This document shows, piece after piece, positions 42,836-53,621 of a DNA stretch of 64,000 bases. Each line of letters begins with the position of its first letter. Position 1 is the first letter of the stretch. The DNA is from Sphingomonas sp. UNC305MFCol5.2. GTDB taxonomy: Bacteria; Pseudomonadota; Alphaproteobacteria; Sphingomonadales; Sphingomonadaceae. A model generated the notes under the pieces. That model was not told where the DNA came from. It saw nothing but the letters and a program-made list of their open reading frames with translations, and did no database searches. The stretch covers positions 372,001 through 436,000 of the forward strand of contig NZ_JOOE01000003.1 of the NCBI RefSeq assembly GCF_000712135.1. The letters run 5' to 3'. Position numbers and translations under genes: made by a program.

Positions 42836-43823
42836 CCAGGTCCTCGCGAACCGGCATGAGGTAGAAATAGAGGAGCCAGCCGAGCAGGGCCACGCCACCG
42901 ATCGCGGCGCGGGCGGCGTCATTCTGCACCACCTGCCGGCCGACGCCCTCGAGCATGCCGGCGACGCCCAGCATCACCACCACGCCGAGCATCGCGATCG
43001 CCGCGGTGCGGCCCGCGGAGACCGCGGCGTCGCCGCGTGATGCCCGGCCGGGAAAGGCCACCGCCATGCCGATGTGAAGCCCCGCGGCGCCGGCGAGCGC
43101 GATCGCGAACAATTCGGTCGTGCCGTGGATCGAGAGCCAGGCCACGGCCTGGAGACCGAGCCCCTTGGACACGTGGATCGCGAGGAAGGCGCCGAGGATG
43201 CAGCCATTGTAGAGCAGCAGCAGCACCGTCGGCACGCCGAACGCGAAGCCCAGTGCGAAGCACATCAGCGAGATCTGCGCATTGTGGGTGAACAGCATCG
43301 CCGCGAACAAGGCGAGCGGCCCCTCCGAATGATAGAGGACCGCGCGCAGTTCGTCGGGCGAGGCCTGGGGGCCGCGCCCGCCCGCCAGATCCTCGGGCAC
43401 GATCGCGTAGAACCAGGCCGGATCGCGGATCACCATCAGATAGGCGGCAAGCGCGCCGACGAGCATCAGCAGCACCGCCACCAGCGTCTCGCGCCCGATC
43501 GCGCGGATCGCTTTGGGCCAGGCGTGCGCGAAGAACCCGCTGATCCGGTGCCACAAGGGCGGCTGGACGCCGTAGAGGATGAAATACGCGCGCGTCGCGA
43601 GCGATTCGAGATAGGCGACGAGATTGGCATCGAGCGACGTTTCGCGCGCGACCGAGAGCGACGACAATGTCGCGCGATAGAGAACAGGAAGCTCAAACAG
43701 ATCCTCATCGCTGAGCAAAGGCGCCCGACCCCGCTCGACTCGGTCGATCAGCGCCTCGAGCCGATCCCAGTCGTGCTCGCGCGCGGCGCGAAAACGGCCG
43801 CTGCTCAGGTCCGACGCGCTCAC
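42828..43823 (-). CDS. stage II sporulation protein M family (DUF95) membrane protein
   Basis: 331 residues from a GTG at 43823, preceded by AAGGA and overlapping the upstream DUF58 stop by 4 bp. Several membrane helices lie in the second half; the family core is ALFAAMLFTHNAQISLMCFALGFAFGVPTVLLLLYNGCILGAFLAIHV followed by LSIHGTTELFAIALAGAAGLHIG. In sporulating bacteria SpoIIM organises peptidoglycan hydrolysis; in non-sporulating ones the role is unknown, but the gene is commonly linked to MoxR and DUF58, as here. Confidence 0.88.
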   Translation of the reverse strand: MSASDLSSGRFRAAREHDWDRLEALIDRVERGRAPLLSDEDLFELPVLYRATLSSLSVARETSLDANLVAYLESLATRAYFILYGVQPPLWHRISGFFAHAWPKAIRAIGRETLVAVLLMLVGALAAYLMVIRDPAWFYAIVPEDLAGGRGPQASPDELRAVLYHSEGPLALFAAMLFTHNAQISLMCFALGFAFGVPTVLLLLYNGCILGAFLAIHVSKGLGLQAVAWLSIHGTTELFAIALAGAAGLHIGMAVAFPGRASRGDAAVSAGRTAAIAMLGVVVMLGVAGMLEGVGRQVVQNDAARAAIGGVALLGWLLYFYLMPVREDLDG

Positions 43824-45114
43824 AGCAAATTCCTTCGCTTGAAGTCGAGATACTGGCGCACCAGTGCCGGCCCGACGGCGTCGTGTGCCGCCTCGAGCAC
43901 ATGGATGCCGAGGTGGCGCAGGCGCGACACCACGATCCTGCGCTCGCGAAGCATCGCCGCGGCGGCCACTGCGCGCGACACATCGTCGATCTCGTGCGGC
44001 TCGGCCGCGGCGATTCCCTCCAGCTCGGCGTCCTCGAGGACCACGAACAGCACGAGATGCCGCTTCATCAGGCTCGCGGCCGCGCGGATCATCATCTCGG
44101 CACCCGCCTGATCGGTGAATTCGGTGAAGACGATCACGAGCGAGCGCCGCGTCAGATCGCCCGCGAGCGTCGCCAGCGCCAGCGTGAAGTTGGTCTCGGC
44201 GGTGCTGTAGTCGAGCTCGCCCGCGAGCCGCTGCATCAGCGGAAAGGCGCGCGTTCCCGAAACCGTGCCCGAGGTGATACGCGGCTTGGAATCGAACCCG
44301 AACAGCCCCACCCGATCGCCGAGCTTGAGCGCCGAATAGGCCGCGAGCAAAGCCGCGCTGATCGCGCGATCGATCCGCGGAAGCCCGGCCACCGGTTCGC
44401 ACATCGCCCGGCCCGCATCGATCGCGAACACCACCTGGTTATTGCGCTCGATGCGATTCTCGCGGGCGAGCAGTTTGAGATGGCGGGCGCTCTGGTTCCA
44501 GTCGATCGTGCGCCGCTCCATGCCCGAGCGCCACTCGGCCAGTGCGTCGAACTCGCTCCCCTCGCCGCGGTCGATCCGCACCATCTCGCCCACCTGCGCG
44601 TCACGCAGCAGCATCGCCGCCGCAGCGCGCACCGGCCGGATGTCGGGCGTGATCACCACATTGCGACCGAGCGTTTCGACACGCTGGCGCCAGACGAGTC
44701 CGAGCGGCCCGGTCCAGCGCAGCCATAATTGCCGAAGTCCGTCCGATCCCCGCCGGACGGGGGTGAAGGCGATCAGGGCAGTCCGCTCGTCGGGGCCGAG
44801 GCGGACGCGATCATCGGCGAGCGGGACGAGACGCGGCCCGGTGGCGATCGCGAACTCGAGCGCGAGCGGCGAATCCCCGCTGCGATCGACCGTGATCTCG
44901 ACGACCAATGGCGCACCGATCTCGACGGCGCCCGGAAACTGGAGCTGAAAATCGGGCGACGCCGGAACGAACAGCGCATCGAGCCCGATCAAAGTGAGCG
45001 CAAGCGGCACCCAGACCAGCCCGATGAACCACAAATGCGGAACGATCACGCCCAGCAGCAATGCCAGCGGCGCGCCGGCCGCCAGCAGCAGCACGCTTCG
45101 CCGCGTGGGGCGTA

Positions 45115-45118
<4 letters not shown>
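43820..45118 (-). CDS. DUF58 (von Willebrand A-like) protein
   Basis: 432 residues from a TTG at 45118, with GAGG 7 bases upstream and overlapping the MoxR stop by 4 bp (TTGA). The longer frame is a shadow of moxR. Two membrane helices near the N-terminus are followed by a DUF58 domain: [22 protein letters not shown] and the vWA-like strand [14 protein letters not shown]58 proteins are predicted MoxR partners and may carry substrates. The MIDAS-like site is only partial. Confidence 0.85.
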
Positions 45119-46057
<939 letters not shown>

Positions 46058-46071
<14 letters not shown>

Positions 46072-47209
46072 GCGTCACGGTCCTCTTCCACTGATAGAGA
46101 TCGCGCGCTGCATCGAGCAGGCGACGCGTGTCTGGGGCGTCGGCGGCGCGGGCCGCCATGTGCGAAAAGGGCTCGCCGTCGGGATCGAGCCGATCGAGAT
46201 AGCGGTCGAGCGCGTCGCCGCTCAGCCCGGCCGGCGCGCCGGTGCTCGCGGCGGCCGTCTCGCGCATCAGCGCCGCATAGCGCGCGCCGGTGCGGTGGCG
46301 ACGTCGCGCGAGGCGGAGCAGGGCCGCGCCGTTGTCGGCGAGCGCGCCCTTGCCGAACGCCACGCCGCGTTTCGGCAAGGCGGTGGGCCCGAAGCGCAGC
46401 ATCGCGTGCCAGCCGGCGAGCAACGCCGCGACCAGCACGCACAAGGTGAGCGGCAGGAACGGCGCTTCGAATGCGAGCTTGAGCAGATTGGGATTGCGGC
46501 CGAAGCCGTGGAGCGTGAGATCGAAGGCGACCCCGCCGCCCGCGCCGATTTCGTCGAGGATATCCATAGCCCGCTCGGCGCCTTCGCGCGTGGCGAGCCC
46601 CTGATTGTCGAACAGATCGGGGTCCGCGACGATCGTGAGCAAGCTGTCCTCGACGGTGGCCGCGAGCGCGGCGCCGTCCGGCGCGGCGTAGATCGTTTCG
46701 AGGCCGGCGCCCGAGATCGTGCGCAGGGCCTCTCCTGGAGGCGAACCCACCGTCACTTCTCTCACTTCCGAGAGCGGCAGCGCCGCCATGCTCCCGGGAA
46801 TGACGCCGGTGGTGCGCACCCAATTGGGCTTGCCGGGAAGCGGGACGGCGATCCATTTGGGCAGGATCACCAGCGTCGGCACGCCTTCCCCTTCGCGACG
46901 ATCGAGGATGGCCTTGATCGCCGCCGGCTTGGTCCCCGGGCCCGGAGTCAGCACCAGCAGGACATCGTCCCCCAGATCGGCCTCGCGTCGCACCATGCGC
47001 ACATTGCCCCGCGTCTGCTTGACCAGATCGGCCAGCCCGGCGAACCCGACCGCCGAAGTCGAGAGTGCGTGCGTGCCGCCATTCTGCGCGGGCCGCAATT
47101 CGTCGGCATAAGCGAACAGCAGCAGGAACGAGACGAAGCCGACGATCGCCATTGCGACGAGAATGAGCACCGCGCGCATCGTGAAGGCCGGGGCCGATGC
47201 GCCGCTCAT
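46058..47209 (-). CDS. DUF4350 domain membrane protein
   Basis: 383 residues from the ATG at 47209, overlapping the DUF4129 stop by 4 bp. A first membrane helix ([22 protein letters not shown]) leads into a soluble domain with a LVILPKWI strand and a second helix near 265-285 ([22 protein letters not shown]). The pattern fits DUF4350, which accompanies MoxR/DUF58 operons. The N-terminal domain may be a periplasmic Rossmann-like fold. No catalytic residues were assigned. Confidence 0.85.
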
Positions 47210-47820
47210 TTCCACGATCCCGGCAGCGCGAACGCGCCATAGGCCGCGCGGGCTTCCTCCCAATCGCTGCGCGCGAGGCTGCGCCCGCCGAACAGGCTCC
47301 GCTCGACCGGCATGGCGAGCGCCACGAAAGCGGCGCGGACGCGCTCGGGCAGTCCCGCCATCGCGCCGATCTCGCGACTAGTCAGTGCGGGGCGCAGCAG
47401 CCGCGGACGATTGCGGGCAATGTCCTCCAGGCCGCGATGCAGCAGCAGCCGCGCCGCTTCCTCGTAGCGTTCCTCGGCAGCCATGGCGTCCGCTTCGGCG
47501 AGCAATGCGCGCGCCACTTTCTCTTCGGGACGCCAAAGGGCGACTTCGCTTTCGGGCGCGGCGTGCGCATCCGCCTGGCCGCGCTTGTGCAGCAGGCTCC
47601 GCACGATGAGCCACAGGATCGTCGCCGCGCCCAATGCGACCAACGTCCAGAAGATCCAGGTCATATGCGGGCCGAGCGGCTCGAGCACCCGCCCGAGCCA
47701 GCGCAGCCAGGGGGGTATCTCGGCGGGCTGGGTCGCGGGCAGCTCGAACTGGATGTCGGTTCGCGCACGCAGCTTCGCATGCGCCGCCGCGATCGATTCC
47801 GACGCGGACCCTTCCGCCAT
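47206..47820 (-). CDS. DUF4129 domain membrane protein
   Basis: 204 residues from the ATG at 47820. One membrane helix (about 45-65, TWIFWTLVALGAATILWLIV) is followed by the DUF4129 C-terminal domain (EERYEEAARLLLHRGLEDIARNRPRLLRPALTSREI). DUF4129 is found with transglutaminase-like or MoxR operons; its function is unknown. First gene of the operon; the upstream gap to the divergent gene at 47954 is 133 bp. Confidence 0.85.
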   Translation of the reverse strand: MAEGSASESIAAAHAKLRARTDIQFELPATQPAEIPPWLRWLGRVLEPLGPHMTWIFWTLVALGAATILWLIVRSLLHKRGQADAHAAPESEVALWRPEEKVARALLAEADAMAAEERYEEAARLLLHRGLEDIARNRPRLLRPALTSREIGAMAGLPERVRAAFVALAMPVERSLFGGRSLARSDWEEARAAYGAFALPGSWK

Positions 47821-47953
47821 TGCAGTGACTGCCCCCACGATGCGGAGGCTAACCGATCCTCCCGGGCCTGAAAAGCCATTCAGGCTGGACTTGGGCCATA
47901 GTTTCGGTTCACTTTGCCGAACGGCGAGTTCGATCGCCGGAACAGGGGGAATT

Positions 47954-48733
47954 ATGGCCGAGGTCGGAGAAGGGCAGTACGAAATCGCCAGCGTCATCTC
48001 GCGATCGATCGCGACGATCGGTTCCAATCTTGCGCTGTTCGCCGGGCTGGCGCTGATCCTGGCGGGCATACCCGCCTTTGCGCTGAATGCGTGGCAGGCT
48101 AGCGTCAACGTCAATTTCGCGACGGGTCAGCCCGATCTCGGCACGATCTTCAGCCCGGCCTATCTCGGGCCGATCTTTGCCGGCTGGATCGTCGCCGTCG
48201 TCACCGGCGCCGTGCTCCAGGCGGCGCTCACCCGCGCTACCGTTCTGCATCTTTCCGGTGAGAAGCCGACTTTCGCGCAGTGCCTGTCCGTCGGCCTGGC
48301 GATGATCCTGCCGATGATCGGGATCGGCATCCTGCTGTCGTTGGGCGTCGGCTTCGCGATGCTGCTGTTGATCGTTCCGGGCATCATCCTGTGGCTCTGC
48401 TGGTCCGTGGTGGTGCCGGTATATGTTCAGGAAAAGGTCGGCGTGTTCGAAGCTTTCGGGCGCAGCCTCGATCTCACCCGCGGCGCGCGCTGGCGGATCT
48501 TCCTGACGATGCTGCTGGTCGTCGTCGGGCTGTGGCTGCTCAGCATTCCGGCGGGCATCCTGTCCGTCGCAGTCGCCGCGAGCGGCTCGATCATCGTCAC
48601 TGCACTGGTCACCTCGGTGATCAGCGCATTGGGCAGCATGGTGATGGTGACGGTGCAGTCGTGCATCTATGTCGAACTGCGCAACGTCAAGGAAGGCGTG
48701 GCGCCGGCGGATCTCGAGGCGATCTTCGCCTGA
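47954..48733 (+). CDS. YciC-like multi-pass membrane protein
   Basis: 259 residues from the ATG at 47954, with GGGGG 5 bases upstream. About six membrane helices; the middle contains GFAMLLLIVPGIILWLCWSVVVPVYVQEKVGVFEAFGRSLDLTRGARW, which is typical of YciC and related glycerophosphodiester phosphodiesterase membrane-domain-like proteins. Role unknown. Divergent from the MoxR operon. Confidence 0.8.
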   Translation: MAEVGEGQYEIASVISRSIATIGSNLALFAGLALILAGIPAFALNAWQASVNVNFATGQPDLGTIFSPAYLGPIFAGWIVAVVTGAVLQAALTRATVLHLSGEKPTFAQCLSVGLAMILPMIGIGILLSLGVGFAMLLLIVPGIILWLCWSVVVPVYVQEKVGVFEAFGRSLDLTRGARWRIFLTMLLVVVGLWLLSIPAGILSVAVAASGSIIVTALVTSVISALGSMVMVTVQSCIYVELRNVKEGVAPADLEAIFA

Positions 48734-48750
48734 CGCGTCCCGTATTGGCT

Positions 48751-48779
48751 ACCGGAGGCGGCTATGCGCCGCCTCCGGT
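48751..48779. terminator. strong hairpin between YciC-like and Gfo genes
   Basis: Perfect 12-bp stem ACCGGAGGCGGC / GCCGCCTCCGGT (48751-48762, 48768-48779) with a 5-nt loop, between two convergent gene ends. There is no T run, so it may act as a pause or stop for both. Confidence 0.55.
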
Positions 48780-48785
48780 CCTGCC

Positions 48786-50042
48786 TCAGACATTGACGAG
48801 CGACGACGGCCAATCGACGGGCCTGCCGCTATCCATCGCCTGCTCGCCCATCAGCGAGGCCACGCTCGCATAATAGGCCTGGCGCAGCAGGCCTGGAACC
48901 GGCGTCCCGCTGCGCACCGCCTCGCCGAACGCTTCGAACTGCAGCATCGTCTCGTCATATTCGCCCCAGCCGAGCGACTCCCCGGGCGTGGTCACCGGCA
49001 ATTCGGGAAACCATGTCGCGCCGCCGATCGGCACGGGGCGCTTGCGGCCCTCCTTCACGTCCTGCGCCATCTTGCGAAGCGCGGGCACGCCGGGCGGGTT
49101 CTCCTTGAAGATCCGGCCCAGCTCAGGTTCGATCGTGCCCTTGTTCCCCTGGATCTGCTCCTCGCACCCGTAGCGGGCGTTGTTGAGCAAGGAGCTCCAG
49201 ACCAGCTTCCTGCCGTCGGTATAGTCATAGACCAGAGCGGCATGGTCATAGACCTCGCGCCCGTCCTTCCAGAAGCAGATGCTTCCCGATCCGATCACGC
49301 GGGTGGGCGCGGCGTCGAGGAACCAGTTGGCGACCTGGAGCTGGTGGGTGGCGAGCTCGGTCATCAGCCCCGCCGAGCTCTCGCGATACAATCGCCAGTT
49401 GAGCCTGCGGTCGGTGCTGTCGGCGGGGACCGGGCGGCGCCAGCTGGTGTTGCGATGCCAGCTCGCGCGGATCTGGGTGATCGTGCCGATCTCGCCGGCC
49501 TTCACTCGGCGGAGCGCGTTCAGATAGGTCGGGTTGAACATCCGTTGATGCCCGATCTGAAGCACCTTGCGGCTGTCCTGCGCGCGTTTCACCATCGCGC
49601 CGCAATCGGCGATCGTCCGCGCCATCGCCTTCTCGCACCACACGTGCAGCCCGGCGTCGAACGCGTCGAGGGCGTGACGCGCATGGACATGGAGCGGCGT
49701 CGCGATGACCACCGCGTCGAGCCCGCCGGCATCCAGCATCGCGCGATGATCGGCAAAGGCCGGAATACCCGCATCGACCAGCGCACGGCCCCGCGCCAGA
49801 TGCGGTTCGTAATCGTCGCAAAGCGCCGCGACGACGCAGTTGCGGGTCTTCAGGAGGTTCCGGATCAGCGTCCGGCCGCGATCCCCCGTACCGATCACGC
49901 CGAGCCGCACGCGATCGGTCTGCGCCGGTTCCGCACCGGCGGCAAAAGCCGCCCAGGGCGCGGCTGCAGCGATTCCCGCCGATGCCTTGACCACATGGTC
50001 GAGGAACGAGCGCCGCGTGAGGTCGAAATCCTTGTCGATCAT
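48786..50042 (-). CDS. Gfo/Idh/MocA family oxidoreductase (Tat-exported)
   Basis: 418 residues. A Tat signal (LTRRSFLDHVVKASAG...) indicates export in folded form. The NAD-binding motif is VRLGVIGTGDRG, and the cofactor site normally reading EKP is EKA here. The C-terminal domain shows GLMTELATHQLQVANWF where the usual D-x-x-H is E-x-x-x-H. Such periplasmic proteins use a bound NAD(P) to oxidise sugars or cyclitols. It overlaps the ApbE stop by 4 bp and ends the operon. Confidence 0.88.
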   Translation of the reverse strand: MIDKDFDLTRRSFLDHVVKASAGIAAAAPWAAFAAGAEPAQTDRVRLGVIGTGDRGRTLIRNLLKTRNCVVAALCDDYEPHLARGRALVDAGIPAFADHRAMLDAGGLDAVVIATPLHVHARHALDAFDAGLHVWCEKAMARTIADCGAMVKRAQDSRKVLQIGHQRMFNPTYLNALRRVKAGEIGTITQIRASWHRNTSWRRPVPADSTDRRLNWRLYRESSAGLMTELATHQLQVANWFLDAAPTRVIGSGSICFWKDGREVYDHAALVYDYTDGRKLVWSSLLNNARYGCEEQIQGNKGTIEPELGRIFKENPPGVPALRKMAQDVKEGRKRPVPIGGATWFPELPVTTPGESLGWGEYDETMLQFEAFGEAVRSGTPVPGLLRQAYYASVASLMGEQAMDSGRPVDWPSSLVNV

Positions 50043-50854
50043 TCTGTAACGGTCCCAACTGGCGATCGGGCATCGCCGCCCTCACGCGTAAAATCAAACA
50101 GGAAGCGGCGCGCCCGCTCCTCCCGCAAGCGGGCCGCCTGCGCATCGTCGGCGACGAGCAACGCAGTGCTCATCACTTCCGCCTTCGCACCGCTGCGATC
50201 CACCGCAATCGCCGTGCGCATGCCGGTGACGATCGCCCCGTCGGTCGGCCGGATCATCGGCGCGCGATCCGGCGCGTCCGCGCCCGCGCCGACAGTGGAC
50301 GAAATCGAGAGGGCCTCGTCGCTCAGCTCGAGTTCGACGAGGACGCGGCCGGGCAGCAGCGGGTGCGGGAGGGAAAACGTCCATCCCCCGCCAAGCGGAT
50401 GTTCGCCGACCACCGCGATCGAGCTCTCGCCTGCGGACAGCAGGGCCGACGGGACACACGCGCTCCGCAACAGCGTGCGTGCCCGGTCCAGCGCGAAACC
50501 CTTGCCGAACCCGCCGAAGTCGAGCGCGACGGGCTGCGAGGCCCGGACGCGCGCATTCTCGCGATCGAACGAAATCGCATGCCATCCCGCCGCACCGTGA
50601 CGGGCATCGGCCGCGGGATCGAACAGCCCCTGCGTCGCCGCATGGGCCGCCTCGATCTCGACCAGCGCGTCGAACAGCAGAGGATCGTCCACCGCCGCTT
50701 CCCTGCCGGCCATCAGGCATTCGTTGAGCGCGGTCGTCGCCGAGGGGCGGTGAATGGTGAGCGCGTCGTCGACAGCCTCGATCGCGCGCCGCGCGTCCGT
50801 CATCGCGTCGTCACCGAGCGCGCCGAATCCGTGGAGCTCGACTCGGGTACCCAT
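50039..50854 (-). CDS. FAD:protein FMN transferase (ApbE family)
   Basis: 271 residues, shorter than typical ApbE (300-340) and with no signal peptide. Motifs: MGTRVEL near the start, ALDFGGFGKGFALDRA (the flavin and Mg region), ISSTVG and MIRPTDG, and the metal-site region AEVMSTALLVAD, where the usual ADALSTA has Glu in place of Ala-Asp. It should attach FMN covalently to a target protein. No obvious D/N-x-x-S/T-G-A-T acceptor was seen in the neighbouring proteins. It starts 41 bp after the upstream Gfo gene and overlaps the downstream one by 4 bp. Confidence 0.85.
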   Translation of the reverse strand: MGTRVELHGFGALGDDAMTDARRAIEAVDDALTIHRPSATTALNECLMAGREAAVDDPLLFDALVEIEAAHAATQGLFDPAADARHGAAGWHAISFDRENARVRASQPVALDFGGFGKGFALDRARTLLRSACVPSALLSAGESSIAVVGEHPLGGGWTFSLPHPLLPGRVLVELELSDEALSISSTVGAGADAPDRAPMIRPTDGAIVTGMRTAIAVDRSGAKAEVMSTALLVADDAQAARLREERARRFLFDFTREGGDARSPVGTVTE

Positions 50855-50895
50855 TGCGACGAAGCGCTCGACATGCGTCGGGATCGCGGCGAGCG

Positions 50896-52209
50896 TCAGG
50901 CCTTCACCTCCCAGCCAGGTTCATAATCGGCCGACCACAATTTCATCCCCTCGGGGCTCGACGGCCTGCCGCTCGCTTCGTCCAGGGTCAGCACCGCGCC
51001 GGTACGATAGGCGATGTTTCCCAGATGACAGAGCGTCGTGCTGATATGCCCTTCGCGGATCGGCGAGGCGAGCGCTTTCGCCCGGCCGCGGATCACGTCG
51101 ACCAGATTGCCGGCATGATAGACGTCGAGTGCGCCCTCGCCGACCGTCCCGGTGGTTTCGGAGCTGGCCGCCGCGACGACCTTCCGGATCGGCTTGCCCG
51201 CCAGATCGAACAGCTCGAACCCGTTGCGATCGACGATCGCCGACCCTTTGGTGCCCAGGAACAGCACGCCGCGGCCGCGGCCATAGCGCTCGATGCCGTT
51301 GCAGCTGTTCCCGTCCCACCGGATCGTGCGGCCGTCGGCATAGACGAGGTCGAGCGCGAGCGTGTCGTACATTTCCCAGTCGTCGCCGCGATAGAATCGC
51401 CTCGCTCCGCGCGCCGAGACGGTCTTGGGATAAGTGAGGCCCATCAGCCAGCGCGCCACGTCGAGCTCGTGCATCGCGTTGTTGCAGGTCTCGCCGGTCC
51501 CGTACTTCCAGAACCAGTGCCAGTTATAGGGCACGAGGTTCGAGCGGTAAGGCCCGCGCGGGCGTGGCCCCTGCCACAGATCCCAGTCGAGATGCGCCGG
51601 CGGGGCGATCTCCTGTCCGTGGCCGATCGAGACGCGGTTGTTCGCGTACCAGGTCTGCGCCTCGTACACTTCGCCCAGTTCCCCGGCGCGGATGAGGTCG
51701 GCGAGCTGGCGCGTTTCCTGGCTCGATCGCTGCTGGTTGCCCACCTGCAGATTGCGCTTCGTGCGCGCCTGCACGGCGATGAGCGCTTCGCCCTCGGCCG
51801 GCACCATCCCGATCGGCTTCTCCAGATAGACGTGCTTGCCGGCGTCCATCGCATCGATCGCCAGCTTGGCATGCCAATGGTCCGGCGTGGCGACGGTCAC
51901 CACGTCGATCGACTTGCTCTCGAGCATCCGGCGATAGTCGTGCACCGTCTCCGGCGCGGGATTTCCCTTGGCGGTGAATTCGCCCGCGCGCTTCGCCAAT
52001 ATCTGCGAATCGACGTCGACCAGATGCGTGACGGCGACGTTCGGCAGCTTGGTGAACGCGCTCATATGCGCCTGCCCGCGCCCGTTCACGCCGACCACCG
52101 CCACGCGCAGGCGATCGTTGGCGCCCCTGATCTGCGCATAGCTCCGCGCGCTGATCCCCAGGCCCAATGTCGCGCCCGCGCCCTTGATCATCGTCCGCCG
52201 GTCCAGCAT
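50896..52209 (-). CDS. Gfo/Idh/MocA family oxidoreductase (Tat-exported)
   Basis: 437 residues from the ATG at 52209. A Tat signal (LDRRTMIKGAGATLGLGISARSYAQ) is followed by LRVAVVGVNGRG, YLEKPIG (intact EKP) and NNAMHELDVARWLMG, the catalytic His segment. This matches periplasmic glucoside-3-dehydrogenase-like proteins. It starts 14 bp after the DUF1080 gene. Together with the other Gfo protein it probably oxidises a sugar C3 hydroxyl or carries the reverse step. Confidence 0.9.
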   Translation of the reverse strand: MLDRRTMIKGAGATLGLGISARSYAQIRGANDRLRVAVVGVNGRGQAHMSAFTKLPNVAVTHLVDVDSQILAKRAGEFTAKGNPAPETVHDYRRMLESKSIDVVTVATPDHWHAKLAIDAMDAGKHVYLEKPIGMVPAEGEALIAVQARTKRNLQVGNQQRSSQETRQLADLIRAGELGEVYEAQTWYANNRVSIGHGQEIAPPAHLDWDLWQGPRPRGPYRSNLVPYNWHWFWKYGTGETCNNAMHELDVARWLMGLTYPKTVSARGARRFYRGDDWEMYDTLALDLVYADGRTIRWDGNSCNGIERYGRGRGVLFLGTKGSAIVDRNGFELFDLAGKPIRKVVAAASSETTGTVGEGALDVYHAGNLVDVIRGRAKALASPIREGHISTTLCHLGNIAYRTGAVLTLDEASGRPSSPEGMKLWSADYEPGWEVKA

Positions 52210-52223
52210 CGATTCCGGTCCCT

Positions 52224-53621
52224 TCACAATTCGCGCAGCTTGATCGAGCGGAAATCGACGTGGTTGCCATGGTCCTGCAACAGGATCGGACCCGCTTCCC
52301 CTTCGCCGAAATTCGGCCATTTCGCATATTTGCTCTCAGCGACCAGCGCACGGAATTCGGGCGATCCCCGCTCGTACTCGACCACCTTGAAGCCGTTCAG
52401 CCAATGTTCGACATGCCGGCCGCGCACGACGATGACGGCGCGGTTCCATTCGCCGGGCGGGTTGAACCTTTTGTTCGGGCTGTCCGGATCGGACAGGTTG
52501 CGCGCAGTGATCAGATCGTAGAGCGAACCGAGCGTGCGATTGCCGTCGCGGCCCATCTTGGCATCGGGATGGCGCGCATCGTCGAGCAGCTGGAACTCCA
52601 GCCCGATCGCCGAACCTTCGCCCTTCAGCAAATTCGGGTCGACGAAATATTTGATCCCGCTATTGGCGCCGGGCGTCAGCCGGAAATCGACCGACAGCTC
52701 GAAATTCCGATAGTCGCGCGTCGTGATGATGTCGCCGCCATTGGTCGATTCGGCTCCGTTCGCGCCGTCGACCGACAGGATCCCGTCGCGGATCGACCAG
52801 CCCTTCTTGGGAAAGTCCGCCGCCTTGGCGCTGCGCCAGCCGCTGGTCGTCTTGCCGTCCCACAGCAATTTCCAGCCGGCGCGCCGCTCGGCGTCGGTCA
52901 GCCGGTTGGCCAGCCAGCCCTGCTGCTCCAGCGGCGTCGCCCGCGATGCGAAGCGGGCCGGCGCGTCGGTGACGATCCGGACGTTGCGGAAACGCACTTC
53001 GGGCTGCCGGCTCGCCTCCGCGTCGGAAATGGCGTGGACCTGGAAGGCGATGAAGCCGCGCGCATCGGTATCGTCGGCGATGTCCGCCGCCGGCACGCCG
53101 TTGATGAAGGTGCGCAGGCGATTGCCGATCGCCTCGACCCGATAGTGATTCCAGTCGCCGGAACGGAAGGCGCGCCGCGCGGCCTCGTTGCGGCCGAGCG
53201 TGTAGAGCCACTGGCGGCGCTGCTCGTCATAGATGCCCGCGCTCCAGCCGCGCGGCGACGGATCGATCTCGGCCTGATAGCCGTGGACGACGCCGTCCCG
53301 ATAATCGGGCCGGCTCTGGCCCCGGATCATCACGCCGGAATTGAGCACCTGATCGGTCCTGGCGTCGAATTCGAGGATGAAGTCGCCATATTGCGCGTCG
53401 GAGACCAGCCAGCTGTTCGCCTTCCCCGGCGCGGCACGCCCGACGAGCTCGCCGTTCGCCACTTCGAACCCAGCCTTGCCACCGGCCGTGTGCCAGCCCG
53501 CGAGACCTGCGCGCGGCGTTATGTCACGCCATTGCGACGGGCTTTGCGCTGCCGCCGGAACCGGTATCATGCTCAGGAGCGGCGCCGCAGCCACGGCCAG
53601 AAACGCGATTCCCCGGGCCAT
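52224..53621 (-). CDS. double DUF1080 (3-keto-disaccharide hydrolase) protein
   Basis: 465 residues from the ATG at 53621 (GGGAG upstream). A signal peptide leads into two concanavalin-like DUF1080 domains: about 25-210 (DFILEFDARTDQVLNSGVMIRGQSRPDYRDGVVHGYQAEI) and about 240-460 (WKLLWDGKTTSGWRSAKAADFPKKGWSIRDGILSVDG...NFELSVDFRLTPGANSGIKYF). DUF1080 enzymes are now linked to hydrolysis of 3-keto-glycosides, which suits the dehydrogenases downstream. It is first in the operon and divergent from the TonB receptor. Confidence 0.85.
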   Translation of the reverse strand: MARGIAFLAVAAAPLLSMIPVPAAAQSPSQWRDITPRAGLAGWHTAGGKAGFEVANGELVGRAAPGKANSWLVSDAQYGDFILEFDARTDQVLNSGVMIRGQSRPDYRDGVVHGYQAEIDPSPRGWSAGIYDEQRRQWLYTLGRNEAARRAFRSGDWNHYRVEAIGNRLRTFINGVPAADIADDTDARGFIAFQVHAISDAEASRQPEVRFRNVRIVTDAPARFASRATPLEQQGWLANRLTDAERRAGWKLLWDGKTTSGWRSAKAADFPKKGWSIRDGILSVDGANGAESTNGGDIITTRDYRNFELSVDFRLTPGANSGIKYFVDPNLLKGEGSAIGLEFQLLDDARHPDAKMGRDGNRTLGSLYDLITARNLSDPDSPNKRFNPPGEWNRAVIVVRGRHVEHWLNGFKVVEYERGSPEFRALVAESKYAKWPNFGEGEAGPILLQDHGNHVDFRSIKLREL